Shown piece after piece: positions 31,307 to 40,225 of a stretch of 64,000 nucleotides of DNA (position 1 is its first letter; every line of letters begins with the position of its first letter). The position numbers and the translations under genes were made by a program. Under the pieces are notes generated by a model. That model saw only the letters and a program-made list of their open reading frames with translations. It did no database searches and was not told the origin of the DNA. Source of the stretch: Longimicrobium sp. (GTDB lineage Bacteria > Gemmatimonadota > Gemmatimonadetes > Longimicrobiales > Longimicrobiaceae); NCBI RefSeq assembly GCF_036388275.1, contig NZ_DASVSF010000053.1, positions 107,335 through 171,334 on the forward strand. The letters run 5' to 3'.

Positions 31307-32640
31307 GGTTCCGGCGGAGATTCGGTCGAGAGGGCCGCGGCCGTGGGCCGCCGCCGCAGGAGCGCGCGGGGAGCGAAGGCGAAGGCCACCAGCCCCGTCC
31401 GGCGGTACAGGAACACCGACAGCAGGACGTTCCAGGCGACCAGCCCGAGCGCCATCGACACCGCTGCCCCCTCCATCCCGAAGCGCGGGATCAGGAGCAG
31501 GTTCAGCGCGACGTTGACGGCGGCGGCGGCGCCCAGCCCGCGCAGTGCGTCGCGTTCGTGGCCGGTCATGTTCAGCGCCAGCCCCACGGAGCCGGCGGCC
31601 ACGTTGGCCAGCTCGCCGACGGCCACGATGACGAGCGCGGCGTAGGCGGGGGCGTAGCCGGCCCCGAACACCGCCGACAGCAGCTCGCGCCCCGCTCCCA
31701 CGAAGAGCGCCACCGGCACCAAGGCCGTGGCCAGCGCCACCCGCGAGGTACGGGTGAGGATCCGCTGCAGGCCGTCCATGTCGCCCCGGGTGTACAGCCG
31801 CGCGATCTGCGGCCCCAGCGCCACGTTGGTGGCGTTGAGCGTAAAGGCCACCAGGGTGGCGCCCTGCAGGGCGACGCGGTACAGGGCCACGTCCTCGGTC
31901 GACGCGAACAGCCCCAGGACGAAGACGTCGAAGTGCTGGATGCACGCCTGCACCCCGGCCAGCAGCGAAAGCGGGCCCACGCTGCGCAGCCAGCCCCGGT
32001 CGTCGTACGCGGGTGCCGCCGAGTGGTACCCGGCCGGCAGCCTGCGGCGCAGCATCCAGCTGGCGGCCGCCAGCGCCACCAGCGCGGCGGCCACGTGGCT
32101 GGCCGTGGCCACCGGGGCCGTAAGCCCCCCGGGGACCAGGAGCGCGGCGGCGGCGGCCAGCAGCAGAAAGGCCGCCGGGCGGATCAGCTGCTCGGGAAGC
32201 AGCCCGGCGCCCACCGCGTGCAGGCCGCGCAGCGCCGCCCCGCGGGTGTTGCCCAGCGCCACCGCGGGCACCAGCAGCAGCGACCAGAGCACCGTCTGGC
32301 GCATGCCGCTCCCCGGCGTCTCCGGGATGAAGGGCAGCGCGGCCAGCGCGACCACGGCAAGCGCCAGCCCGAAGGCGAGCAGCCCCCGGTCGGCCCGGCG
32401 AAAGAGGCCGCGCACCAGGTCCCACCGCCCCTGCGCCTCGTACGCCGAGGTTTGCCGCACCACCAGCGTGGGCACCCCGAGCTGCAGGGGCATGGCCAGC
32501 AGCGACGCCCCCGCGAACACGAAGGCGTACACGCCGTAGCCGTCGGGCCCCATCAGCCGCGCCATCAGCGCCGCCGTGCCGATGGTCAGCGCCGTGTAGC
32601 CCAGCTTCAGCGCCAGGCTGTGCAGCGCGTTGCGCCTCAT
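31303..32640 (-). CDS. Wzx-type polysaccharide flippase
   Basis: A 445-residue MATE/MOP-superfamily membrane protein with about 12-14 hydrophobic helices. It opens ALKLGYTALTIGTAALMARL then MGPDGYGVYAFVFAGA, the usual start of polysaccharide transporters. I prefer ATG 32640 because TM1 follows at once. An alternative ATG at 32760 overlaps the cysNC stop (ATGA) and adds 40 Gly/Ala-rich residues. It would flip undecaprenyl-linked repeat units to the periplasm. Confidence 0.9.
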   Translation of the reverse strand: MRRNALHSLALKLGYTALTIGTAALMARLMGPDGYGVYAFVFAGASLLAMPLQLGVPTLVVRQTSAYEAQGRWDLVRGLFRRADRGLLAFGLALAVVALAALPFIPETPGSGMRQTVLWSLLLVPAVALGNTRGAALRGLHAVGAGLLPEQLIRPAAFLLLAAAAALLVPGGLTAPVATASHVAAALVALAAASWMLRRRLPAGYHSAAPAYDDRGWLRSVGPLSLLAGVQACIQHFDVFVLGLFASTEDVALYRVALQGATLVAFTLNATNVALGPQIARLYTRGDMDGLQRILTRTSRVALATALVPVALFVGAGRELLSAVFGAGYAPAYAALVIVAVGELANVAAGSVGLALNMTGHERDALRGLGAAAAVNVALNLLLIPRFGMEGAAVSMALGLVAWNVLLSVFLYRRTGLVAFAFAPRALLRRRPTAAALSTESPPEP

Positions 32641-32756
32641 CCCCCCGCCCGGCACGCCCGCGCCCTCCAGCGCGCCGGCCCCCCGTGCACGGCCGGGAGC
32701 CGCGCCGCGGCCTTCCCCGCCCTTCACCGCTACCGCCCCCGGGCCCGCCGGCAGGC

Positions 32757-34727
32757 TCATGCGCGCCCGGCGTCCGCGTCCGGGACCAGGCCCCGCTCCC
32801 GGAGGAGCGCCAGCAGCGCCTCGACCGCCTCGTCCACCTCCACCCCGGCCGTGTCCAGCCGCAGCTCCGGGTTTTCGGGGGCCTCGTACGGGGCGGACAC
32901 CCCCGTGAGCTCCACCACCTCGCCGGCGTCGGCCCGGGCGTACAGCCCCTTGGGGTCGCGGCGGCGAAGCTCGTCGAGCGCGCAGTCCACGTGCACCTCC
33001 AGGAAGCGGCCCTCGGGGACCAGCTGGCGGGCCCGGGCGCGGTCGTCGCGGTAGGGCGACACGAAGGTGCACAGCACCACCGAGCCCTGCTCGAAGAACA
33101 GGCGGGCCACCTCGCCCACGCGCCGGACGTTCTCGGCCCGGTCGGCGGGCGAAAAGCCCAGGTCGGCGTTCAGCCCGTGGCGCAGCTGGTCGCCGTCCAG
33201 GAGCATGGTGCGCACCCCCGCCTGGAACAGGCGCCGCTCCAGCGCCCGGGCGATGGTGCTCTTGCCCGCCCCCGACAGCCCGGTGAACCAGAGCACCGCC
33301 GCGGCGTGTCCCTGGGCCGATTCGCGCTCCTCCCGCGGAACGTTCCACTCCTCCCACACCACGCCGGGCGAAGCCGCCGGGGCGGCCGGGCGGGGGGCGA
33401 ACAGCTCGTCCGCCGTCTGCACGGGGCCGCGGATCATCCCCGCGGCCACCGTGGCGTTGGTGAACGGATCGACCAGGATGAAGCTGCCCGTGGCGCGGTT
33501 CAGCTGGTACGCGTCGAAGAAGAGCGGCACCGAGGCGGTGATCTCCACCCGGCCGATGTCGTTCAGCTGGAGCCGGTCGACCTCTTCGCGGTGAAGGGTA
33601 TCCACGTTCACCCGGTACACCACGCGCGACACGAGGGCCCGCGCCGATCGGGTGGTGTGCTGGACGACGTACGAAACCGACGGGTCCAGCTCCGCCTCGC
33701 CCATCCAGCACAGCATGGCGTCGAAGCGGCTGCCCACGGTGGGCAGGTTCATCCGGCGGACGATCATGTCGCCGCGCGAGATGTCGACCTCGTCCTCGGT
33801 GGTGAGCACCACCGAGTCGCCCTCGGCCGCCTCGGCGAGGCGGCCGTCCATGGTCTCGATGGCGGCGACCCGGGTGGTCTTTCCCGAGGGAAGCACCACC
33901 ACCTCTTCGCCCGGCGTGATGGTGCCCGACGCCACCTTTCCCGCGAAGCCGCGGAAGTCCTGGTGGGGGCGCACCACGTACTGCACGGGAAAGCGGAAGT
34001 CGACCAGGTTGCGGTCGGCGCCCACGTTCACGTTTTCCAGGTGGTGGAGCAGCGTGGCCCCGTCGTACCAGGCAAGGCGCTCGCTCTTGGAAACGATGTT
34101 GTCGCCGTGCAGCGCCGAGATGGGAATGAAGGTGAGGTCGGTGATCCCCAGCTTTTCGGCGAAGGCGGTGTAGTCGGCCACGATCTCGTCGTACACGTCG
34201 CGGCTGAAATCCACCAGGTCCATCTTGTTGACGGCCACCACCACGTGCGGAATGCGCAGCAGCGAGGCGATGAAGCCGTGGCGCCGCGACTGCGTGAGCA
34301 CGCCGCGGCGCGCGTCGACCAGCACGATGGCCAGCTCGGCGGTGGACGCCCCCGTCACCATGTTGCGCGTGTACTGCACGTGCCCCGGGGTGTCGGCGAT
34401 GATGAACTTGCGCCGCGGGGTGGCGAAATACCGGTACGCCACGTCGATGGTGATGTTCTGCTCACGCTCGGCCCGCAGGCCGTCCGTGAGCAGGGCGAGG
34501 TTCAGGTACAGCTCGCCCCGGCGGCGGCTGGCGCCCTCGATGGCCTCGAGCTGGTCCTCGAAGATGGACTTGGTGTCGTACAGCAGGCGGCCGATCAGCG
34601 TGCTCTTGCCGTCGTCCACGCTTCCCGCGGTGGTCAGCCGCAGCAGGTCCATCTCCCGGTACTGCCGGGCGGCCTGCTCCCACGCGCCGTCTGCGCCCGC
34701 CGGAGCGGTTTCGTTCAGCACCTGCAT
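32757..34727 (-). CDS. cysNC: Bifunctional sulfate adenylyltransferase large subunit/APS kinase
   Basis: A 656-residue fusion. The CysN GTPase part shows GSVDDGKSTLIGRLLYDTK (about 34-52), the AEREQNITIDVAYRYF switch, DTPGH and NKMD, followed by translation-factor-like beta domains. The APS kinase part begins about residue 475 with FTGLSGAGKSTIARALE and contains the GDQLRHGLN and RAENVRRVGEVA segments. It activates sulfate to APS with CysD and phosphorylates it to PAPS, the donor for the two sulfotransferases. ATG 34727 overlaps the cysD stop (TGATG). Confidence 0.97.
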   Translation of the reverse strand: MQVLNETAPAGADGAWEQAARQYREMDLLRLTTAGSVDDGKSTLIGRLLYDTKSIFEDQLEAIEGASRRRGELYLNLALLTDGLRAEREQNITIDVAYRYFATPRRKFIIADTPGHVQYTRNMVTGASTAELAIVLVDARRGVLTQSRRHGFIASLLRIPHVVVAVNKMDLVDFSRDVYDEIVADYTAFAEKLGITDLTFIPISALHGDNIVSKSERLAWYDGATLLHHLENVNVGADRNLVDFRFPVQYVVRPHQDFRGFAGKVASGTITPGEEVVVLPSGKTTRVAAIETMDGRLAEAAEGDSVVLTTEDEVDISRGDMIVRRMNLPTVGSRFDAMLCWMGEAELDPSVSYVVQHTTRSARALVSRVVYRVNVDTLHREEVDRLQLNDIGRVEITASVPLFFDAYQLNRATGSFILVDPFTNATVAAGMIRGPVQTADELFAPRPAAPAASPGVVWEEWNVPREERESAQGHAAAVLWFTGLSGAGKSTIARALERRLFQAGVRTMLLDGDQLRHGLNADLGFSPADRAENVRRVGEVARLFFEQGSVVLCTFVSPYRDDRARARQLVPEGRFLEVHVDCALDELRRRDPKGLYARADAGEVVELTGVSAPYEAPENPELRLDTAGVEVDEAVEALLALLRERGLVPDADAGRA

Positions 34728-35701
34728 CAGAAGTACCCCTGCCGCTTGCGGTCTTCCATGGCGGCCTCGGAGCGCCGGTCGTCGGCTCGCCCGCCCCGCT
34801 CGGTCACCCGGGCCGCGGCGATCTCCACGATGATCTCCTCCACCGACGCCGCCGCCGATTCCACCGCGCCCGTGCAGGTGGCGTCGCCGACGGTGCGGAA
34901 GCGTACGGTGCGCTCCTCGGCGGTTTCGCCGGCCTCGAGCGTCACCCAGGGCGAGCGCGCCAGCCACTGGCCGTCGCGCATGATCACGTCGCGCCGGTGC
35001 GAAAAGTACAGCGAGGGCACGGCGATGCGTTCGCGGGCGATGTACTGCCACACGTCCATCTCCGTCCAGTTCGAAAGCGGGAACACCCGGAAGTTCTCGC
35101 CCGGCGCCTTGCGGCCGTTGTACAGGCTCCACAGCTCGGGGCGCTGGTTGCGCGGGTCCCACTGCCCGAAGGCGTCGCGGTGGCTGAAGAAGCGCTCCTT
35201 GGCGCGCGCCTTTTCCTCGTCGCGGCGCCCCCCGCCGAAGGCCGCGTCCACCTTGAGCTCGCGAAGCGCGTCGAGGAGGGTGACGGTCTGCAGGGCGTTG
35301 CGGCTGGCCCCGGGACCCGTTTCCTCGGCGCAGCGGCCCTGGTCGATGGAGTCCTGGACATAGCGCACCACCAGGCCGGCCCCAGTCTCGGCGGCCAGCC
35401 AGTCGCGGAAGTCGATGGTTTCGGGGAAGTTGTGCCCCGTGTCGATGTGCAGCAGCGGAAAGGGAAAGGGTGCGGGCCAGAAGGCCTTGCGGGCCAGGTG
35501 CACCATGACGATGGAGTCCTTGCCCCCGGAAAACAGCAGGTGGGGGCGCTCGAACTGCGCGGCCACCTCGCGCATCACGTGAATGGCCTCCGACTCGAGC
35601 AGGTCGAGGTGGCTCTTTCGGTACGAGGCCGGGAACGAGGCGGCGGGCGCCTGCTCCTCGCCGGCGGGATCCTTGATCAGCGTAGCTTGCATGGACGGCA
35701 C
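34727..35701 (-). CDS. cysD: Sulfate adenylyltransferase small subunit
   Basis: A 324-residue CysD with the PP-loop SGGKDS at 58-63, HIDTGHNFPETIDFRD, and the arginine-rich AAFGGGRRDEEKARAKER segment. The C-terminal RRSEAAMEDRKRQGYF end is typical of the family. It forms adenosine 5'-phosphosulfate from ATP and sulfate with the CysN GTPase. ATG 35701 and ATG 35692 are both possible. No assimilatory sulfite-reduction genes are nearby, so the context points to PAPS supply for polymer sulfation. Confidence 0.97.
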   Translation of the reverse strand: MPSMQATLIKDPAGEEQAPAASFPASYRKSHLDLLESEAIHVMREVAAQFERPHLLFSGGKDSIVMVHLARKAFWPAPFPFPLLHIDTGHNFPETIDFRDWLAAETGAGLVVRYVQDSIDQGRCAEETGPGASRNALQTVTLLDALRELKVDAAFGGGRRDEEKARAKERFFSHRDAFGQWDPRNQRPELWSLYNGRKAPGENFRVFPLSNWTEMDVWQYIARERIAVPSLYFSHRRDVIMRDGQWLARSPWVTLEAGETAEERTVRFRTVGDATCTGAVESAAASVEEIIVEIAAARVTERGGRADDRRSEAAMEDRKRQGYF

Positions 35702-35739
35702 GACCTGACGGAAATCAGAACGAAAGAAGGGCCGCTCGC

Positions 35740-36804
35740 CTACGGCGAGGAGGCCAGCGCGGGCTCGGCGGCGCCGGTACCCACGTTTTCGGCGTACCAG
35801 GGCAGCGCCCTGGCGAGCCCCGAGCGGGGGGTGTGCTCCGGCCGGTACCCCAGCCGCGTGCGGGCCTTGGAGATGTCGGCCTGCGAGTGGCGGATGTCAC
35901 CGGCGCGGAAGTCGCCGTACTCGGGGCGGGCGCCGGCTACCTCGGGGCGGTACGGCACCAGGCTGTCCCGGATCATGCCGAACAGCTGGTTGAGCGTGGT
36001 GCGCTCGCCGAAGGCCACGTTGTACACCTCGCCCGTGACCCCTTCACCCGTGGCGAAGGCGGCCAGCAGGTTGGCCTGCACCACGTCGTCGACGTAGCAG
36101 AAGTCGCGGCTGGTTTCGCCGTCGCCCAGGATGACGCAGCGCCGGCCGGACAGCAGCTCGCCCACCCAGCGGGGGATCACGGCGGCGTACGCCCCCTCCG
36201 GGTCCTGCCGGGGGCCGAAGACGTTGAAGTACCGCAGCCCCACCGTGCCCAGGCCGTAGGTGCGCTCGAACACGCCCGCGTACAGCTCGTTGACGTACTT
36301 GGTGACGGCGTAGGGCGAAAGCGGCCGGCCGACGGAGTCCTCGACCTTGGCCGGCTGCGGGTCGTCTCCGTAGGCGGCGCTCGACGCCGCATACACGAAC
36401 CGGCGCACTCCCGCGTCACGCGCGGCCACCAGCATGTGCAGGAAGCCGTCGACGTTGACCTGGTTGGCGGTCAGGGGGTCGTCTACCGAAAGGGGGACGG
36501 AACCGAGTGCCGCCTGATGCAGCACCACCTCCACCCCCGCACACGCCTCGCGGCAGACCTCGAGCGAGCGGATGTCGCCCTCCACGAAGCGGAACCGCGA
36601 CCACCCCTCTTCGCCGACGATGTGGCGTACGTCGTCGAGGTTGCGGCGATGCCCCGTGGCGAAGTTGTCGAGGCCCACCACGTGCTGTCCCAACCCCAGC
36701 AGCTGCTCGACCAGGTTGGAGCCGATGAACCCGGCGCAGCCGGTGACGAGCCACCGGCGCGGCTCTTCGCGAAGGCGGGACACCACGCTTTCAAAGCCTT
36801 CCAT
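35740..36804 (-). CDS. NAD-dependent sugar epimerase (WbpP/TviC-like SDR)
   Basis: A 354-residue extended SDR. The Rossmann motif TGCAGFIGS is at 21-29, followed by LDNFATGHRRNLDDV. The catalytic motif appears as SSAAYGDD plus SPYAVTKYVNE (Tyr and Lys about 163-167). LRYFNVFGPRQDP and RDFCYVDDVVQANL are standard. The TGCAGFIGSNL start and overall pattern resemble UDP-GlcNAc(A) 4-epimerases of the WbpP/TviC group. It probably supplies a UDP-sugar for EPS and is the first gene of the leftward operon. Confidence 0.9.
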   Translation of the reverse strand: MEGFESVVSRLREEPRRWLVTGCAGFIGSNLVEQLLGLGQHVVGLDNFATGHRRNLDDVRHIVGEEGWSRFRFVEGDIRSLEVCREACAGVEVVLHQAALGSVPLSVDDPLTANQVNVDGFLHMLVAARDAGVRRFVYAASSAAYGDDPQPAKVEDSVGRPLSPYAVTKYVNELYAGVFERTYGLGTVGLRYFNVFGPRQDPEGAYAAVIPRWVGELLSGRRCVILGDGETSRDFCYVDDVVQANLLAAFATGEGVTGEVYNVAFGERTTLNQLFGMIRDSLVPYRPEVAGARPEYGDFRAGDIRHSQADISKARTRLGYRPEHTPRSGLARALPWYAENVGTGAAEPALASSP

Positions 36805-37233
36805 TGACCCTATCGTCGTGGGTACTGCCGGAGGGCAGCGCCGGGACATTCGGCGGATGAACACAGAGGCGGCGCAGGGCCCCCGTTGAGAGGCCGAGCC
36901 CGCCACATGAAAACCCGGGAGGTCGGCAGGAGCCGCCTGGGACGCCGCGCGCCCCGGAGGGGCGGGCCGTCCAGGCGTACAAGATAAACCGGCCCGGTGC
37001 GCGCGGGCAAGTGCACGGCGCGCGTACAGGGCCACTCGTGGACCGGGGAAGACGGCCGCGTCTCGTTGGGCAAGCCCTGCGGCGGAGCCGGTCGACCCGC
37101 GACGCAGGCCCGTGCGGAACGGAGTGCCGTCGGATGGCAGTGGATCGGGGCGTTTCCGCGCGTATTCCTGCAAGGCGGCCCTGCCCGGGCCGCACTCCCC
37201 CGCTTCCCGTGACCTCTCGTCCGGAGCCGTCCC
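36805..37233. other. Divergent intergenic region, EPS operon promoter side
   Basis: About 430 bp between the first EPS gene (leftward) and a rightward aminotransferase gene. It must hold the leftward EPS promoter if the operon is autonomous. I see no convincing -35/-10 pair, riboswitch or repeat. The only AT-richer spot is around 36980-36990. The rightward gene has GGAG seven bases before its ATG. Confidence 0.4.
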
Positions 37234-38562
37234 ATGATCCACCGTCGCGAGTTCTTTTCCCGTGGGGCCGGCGCGCTCGGCGCCCTGGCCCTGGCGCCCG
37301 TGGCCGCCGCGGAGCGGATGAGGGCCGGCCTTGCCGCGAACGACTGGGCGGCGTCGGAGCTGCCGGCACTGGGACCGGGGTCGGACCCGGCGCGGCTGGC
37401 GGAGGACGAGCGGTTCTGGGCCGGCGTGCGCCGCGCCTACACGCTGCAGCCGGACGTGCTGAACCTGGACCACGGGTGGACGAACCCGGCCCCGCGCGAT
37501 GCCGTGGACGAGCTGGTGCGCGGCGCGCGGGCCCTGGAGGCGCTGCCGGCCGAGCAGCTGCCGAAGTTGTGGGAGGAGGTCGCCAACACCGCCGTGCGCC
37601 AGGCCCTGGCTGAAGCCATGGGCGTGCCGCCGGGGGAGATCGCCCTCGTGAGGAACGCCACGGAGGCGCTGGACACGGTGCTGCTCGGCATTCCCCTGCG
37701 CGAGGGCGACGAGATCGTCTGCTCGGCGCACGACTACTATGCGATGCTGGATGCGCTGGAGCAGCGGCGCGCGCGCGACGGCGTGGTGCTGCGCATGCTC
37801 CGGCCGCCGGTGCCCGCCCCGTCGCTGGACGCGCTGGCGGAGATGTACGAGGCGGCGATGGGGCCTCGCACCCGCCTGGTGCTGCTGACGCACCCCAGCA
37901 ACCTTACGGGGCAGCTGCTTCCCGTGGGGCGCATCGCCGCGGCGGCCCACCGCGTCGGCGCCGAGGTGGTGGTGGACGGCGCGCAGTCGCTGGGGCTGCT
38001 GGAGGACCCCGTGTCCGCGCTGGACTGCGACTACTATGGCGCCAGCGCGCACAAGTGGCTGGGCACTCCGGTGGGGATGGGGGTGCTGTGGATGCGGCCC
38101 GCGCACGTTTCCAAGGTGTGGCCCCTCGTCCCCCCCGCGCCGCACGTGACGGGAATGGGGCGCTTCGAGTGGATCGGCACGACGCCGGCGTACGTGGAGC
38201 CGGCGTCGCTCCCCGCCCTGGCGCTCCATCGAACGCTTGGGGCGGCGCGCAAGGCGGCGCGGCTGCGGTACCTGTCCTCGTACTGGCGCGCGCGGGCCGC
38301 CGCCGCCCTGCCGAATGCGCGCTTCTACACCGGCGACGACCCGTCGATGGGCCTCGGGCTGACGGTGATCGAAGTCCCTGGAATGGACCCGCAGGAGATC
38401 CAGAAGCGGCTCCGGCAGCCCGACCGCATCCTGGTGCAGGCGATGGCGGGCAATGCGCGCGCGCCGGAAATCCGCGGCGTGCGCGTGAGCCCGAACGTCT
38501 ACACCACGCCCGCCGAGCTGGACCGTTTCGTGGCGGCGCTGGCCCGCGTGGCCGCGGGATAG
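37234..38562 (+). CDS. Tat-signal class V aminotransferase-fold PLP enzyme
   Basis: A 442-residue protein. The N-terminus MIHRREFFSRGAGALGALAL has a Tat-like twin-Arg and hydrophobic stretch ending AAA. The PLP-binding part resembles isopenicillin N epimerase/cysteine desulfurase relatives: NATEALDTVLLGIPL, VVDGAQSLG and SAHKWLGTPVGMGVLW with the Schiff-base Lys at 274. It may catalyse epimerisation, deamination or C-S chemistry; the substrate is unknown. A cofactor-containing enzyme exported folded by Tat would fit the signal. A hairpin lies downstream. Confidence 0.85.
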   Translation: MIHRREFFSRGAGALGALALAPVAAAERMRAGLAANDWAASELPALGPGSDPARLAEDERFWAGVRRAYTLQPDVLNLDHGWTNPAPRDAVDELVRGARALEALPAEQLPKLWEEVANTAVRQALAEAMGVPPGEIALVRNATEALDTVLLGIPLREGDEIVCSAHDYYAMLDALEQRRARDGVVLRMLRPPVPAPSLDALAEMYEAAMGPRTRLVLLTHPSNLTGQLLPVGRIAAAAHRVGAEVVVDGAQSLGLLEDPVSALDCDYYGASAHKWLGTPVGMGVLWMRPAHVSKVWPLVPPAPHVTGMGRFEWIGTTPAYVEPASLPALALHRTLGAARKAARLRYLSSYWRARAAAALPNARFYTGDDPSMGLGLTVIEVPGMDPQEIQKRLRQPDRILVQAMAGNARAPEIRGVRVSPNVYTTPAELDRFVAALARVAAG

Positions 38563-38590
38563 CGTCGACGGAAAGGCATCGTGCACGGCT

Positions 38591-38632
38591 GTACGCAGAA
38601 CGCCCCGGCTTTCACCGGGGCGTTCCGCGTAC
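38591..38632 (+). terminator. Long hairpin after the PLP-enzyme gene
   Basis: A near-perfect 18-bp inverted repeat with one A/C mismatch (GTACGC-A-GAACGCCCCGG against its complement) and loop CTTTCA. There is no U-run after it, so termination strength is uncertain, but its position 28 bp past the stop fits a terminator. Confidence 0.5.
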
Positions 38633-38930
38633 AAGGATGAAGGAGCTGATCAGGCAGTTCATCAGCCGTGCCCGGAAGGAGGCCGGGGGTAGCGTCGGCA
38701 TTCTAGCACCACCTGATCCAACCTGATGCAAACATCGTGCACCGTCCACTGAGGCTCACGCGGCGGATACCAAGTCTTCCGCCAAGCGCCTTGCGCGCAG
38801 TGACACACGACACATACACTCACATTACCGGCACGTTCTTGTGGATGCGGCGCACGCGAGGACTGCTCGCCTGAACGCCTGCCCGCCGCACGCGTGCCCC
38901 TCCTTTCATCCCCAGCCGGAAAAGGTCTCC
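38633..38930. other. Intergenic region before the small secreted protein
   Basis: About 300 bp with no gene I can support. It contains a possible promoter at 38791-38820 for the next gene. Confidence 0.4.
38791..38820 (+). promoter_or_regulatory. Possible promoter of the small secreted protein
   Basis: TTGCGC (38791-38796), an 18-bp spacer and TACACT (38815-38820) form a weak sigma70-like pair, 110 bp before the ATG at 38931, in a locally AT-richer stretch. Confidence 0.3.
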
Positions 38931-39287
38931 ATGCGCTACCGTACGCTCGGAATGGTCGCAGGATTGGTCGCGGCGCTCGCCGCCACCGCGAGTTCGGCAC
39001 CCGCCGCTCCGGAAACGGCGCGAGCCAGCCAGTTCGCTACGACGCTTTCGGTCACCATGTCGTGCCACATCGACGGCCAGACGTGCGAGGCCACGGCGTC
39101 CGGCGGCAGCGGCGAGTACAGCTTCGAGTGGTCGTGGCCGTTTCAGGAGCAGTACGATGCCGACGGCGTGAGCGGCGGCGACATCACCTGCTATCCGTAC
39201 TGGGGATGGCGCACCGTCTCCGTGACCGTCACTGACAGCTGGAACGGGACGAGCACGGATAGCACGTACTTCTTCTGCCCGGCCTGA
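38931..39287 (+). CDS. Small secreted Cys-containing protein
   Basis: A 118-residue protein from ATG 38931, chosen because it starts a clear Sec signal peptide (RTLGMVAGLVAALAATASSA) and has AAAGG upstream. The mature part is short and beta-rich with four Cys: CHIDGQTCEATASGGSGEY, a CYPYWG segment and a final FFCPA. The Trp/Tyr-rich GEYSFEWSWPF and TVSVTVTDSWNG segments recall a PKD/Ig-like sandwich. I do not recognise a named family. It is followed by a strong terminator, so it is likely monocistronic. Confidence 0.7.
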   Translation: MRYRTLGMVAGLVAALAATASSAPAAPETARASQFATTLSVTMSCHIDGQTCEATASGGSGEYSFEWSWPFQEQYDADGVSGGDITCYPYWGWRTVSVTVTDSWNGTSTDSTYFFCPA

Positions 39288-39317
39288 GGCGCACCAGGTC
39301 GCGGATGCAACCAACTG

Positions 39318-39354
39318 GGACGGGCCCTCTCGCCGCAATGCGAGGGGGCCCGTC
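39318..39354 (+). terminator. Rho-independent-type terminator
   Basis: Hairpin GGACGGGCCCTCTCGC, loop CGCAAT, GCGAGGGGGCCCGTC, followed by TTCCGTTCC. It lies 30 bp after the small secreted protein gene. Confidence 0.6.
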
Positions 39355-39548
39355 TTCCGTTCCTGCGACGCTGCCGCGCCGCGACGCGGATACTCTAGAG
39401 TGACGGCTGTGTGACGGGCGGGCCACCCGCCCGCCGGGCACGATCCGCGCAATCCCGAGCACCGCTGCTGGAGGCTGGAGGGCGCGCAGAGAGCGCCACC
39501 CCTCCGCCTCGTACGTTCCCGGACGATTTCGGACAGAGGAGACCCGCC

Positions 39549-40217
39549 GTGCATCCCCCGCTGACAGATGTAGAAGTGCGTATCCTCGGCTCGCTCCTGG
39601 AGAAGGAGGTCACGACGCCCGACAACTACCCGCTTTCCCTGAACGCGCTCCTGGCCGCGTGCAACCAGACGACCAACCGCGAGCCGGTAATGCGGCTGGA
39701 CGAGGACGCGCTGGTGCCGGCGACGGTCGCGCTCCGCCACCGTGGGCTGCTGCGGCAGATCCAGCGGGCGGGGTCGCGGGTGACCAAGTTCGAGCACCGG
39801 CTGGACGAAGAGCTGAGGCTCGTACGGCCCGAGCTCGCCGTGCTGGGCGTGCTCATGCTGCGCGGACCGCAGACGCCGGGCGAGCTGTACGCGCGCACCG
39901 AGCGGCTGCATCCGTTCGCCGACCTCACCGACCTGGAGAACTTGCTGGAATCGCTGATCGCGCGGGAGCCAGAGCCCCTCGTCGCGCGGCTCGCCCGCCG
40001 CCCGGGGCAGAAGGAGGTCCGCTACGCGCACCTGCTGGGCGGCGAGCCGGCGCAGGCGGAGGCGTCCGCGGCGGAGGAAGAGCGGCCCGTCGCCACCCGC
40101 CGCGCCGGTCCGGAGGACGACCGTGTCGCCGCGCTGGAGCGTACCGTGGAGGAGCTCCGGGCCGAAGTCACGGCGCTGCGCGCCGATCTCGAAGCATTCC
40201 GCTCCCAATTCCAGTAA
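39549..40217 (+). CDS. DUF480 (YceH-like) winged-helix protein
   Basis: A 222-residue protein from GTG 39549. It opens VHPPLTDVEVRILGSLLEKE and TTPDNYPLSLNALLAACNQTTNR (stretches typical of YceH), and forms two winged-helix domains over about 1-170. A coiled-coil tail follows (VAALERTVEELRAEVTALRADLEAF). The function of the family is not established, though the fold suggests DNA binding. The gene stops eight bases before the ATG of the DNA alkylation repair gene. Confidence 0.92.
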   Translation: MHPPLTDVEVRILGSLLEKEVTTPDNYPLSLNALLAACNQTTNREPVMRLDEDALVPATVALRHRGLLRQIQRAGSRVTKFEHRLDEELRLVRPELAVLGVLMLRGPQTPGELYARTERLHPFADLTDLENLLESLIAREPEPLVARLARRPGQKEVRYAHLLGGEPAQAEASAAEEERPVATRRAGPEDDRVAALERTVEELRAEVTALRADLEAFRSQFQ

Positions 40218-40225
40218 GGACGCGC

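Noticed and set aside
35740..38634. Extension of the epimerase frame upstream to 38634
   Set aside because: The extra 610 residues run antisense to the PLP-enzyme gene. The epimerase fold starts directly at ATG 36804.
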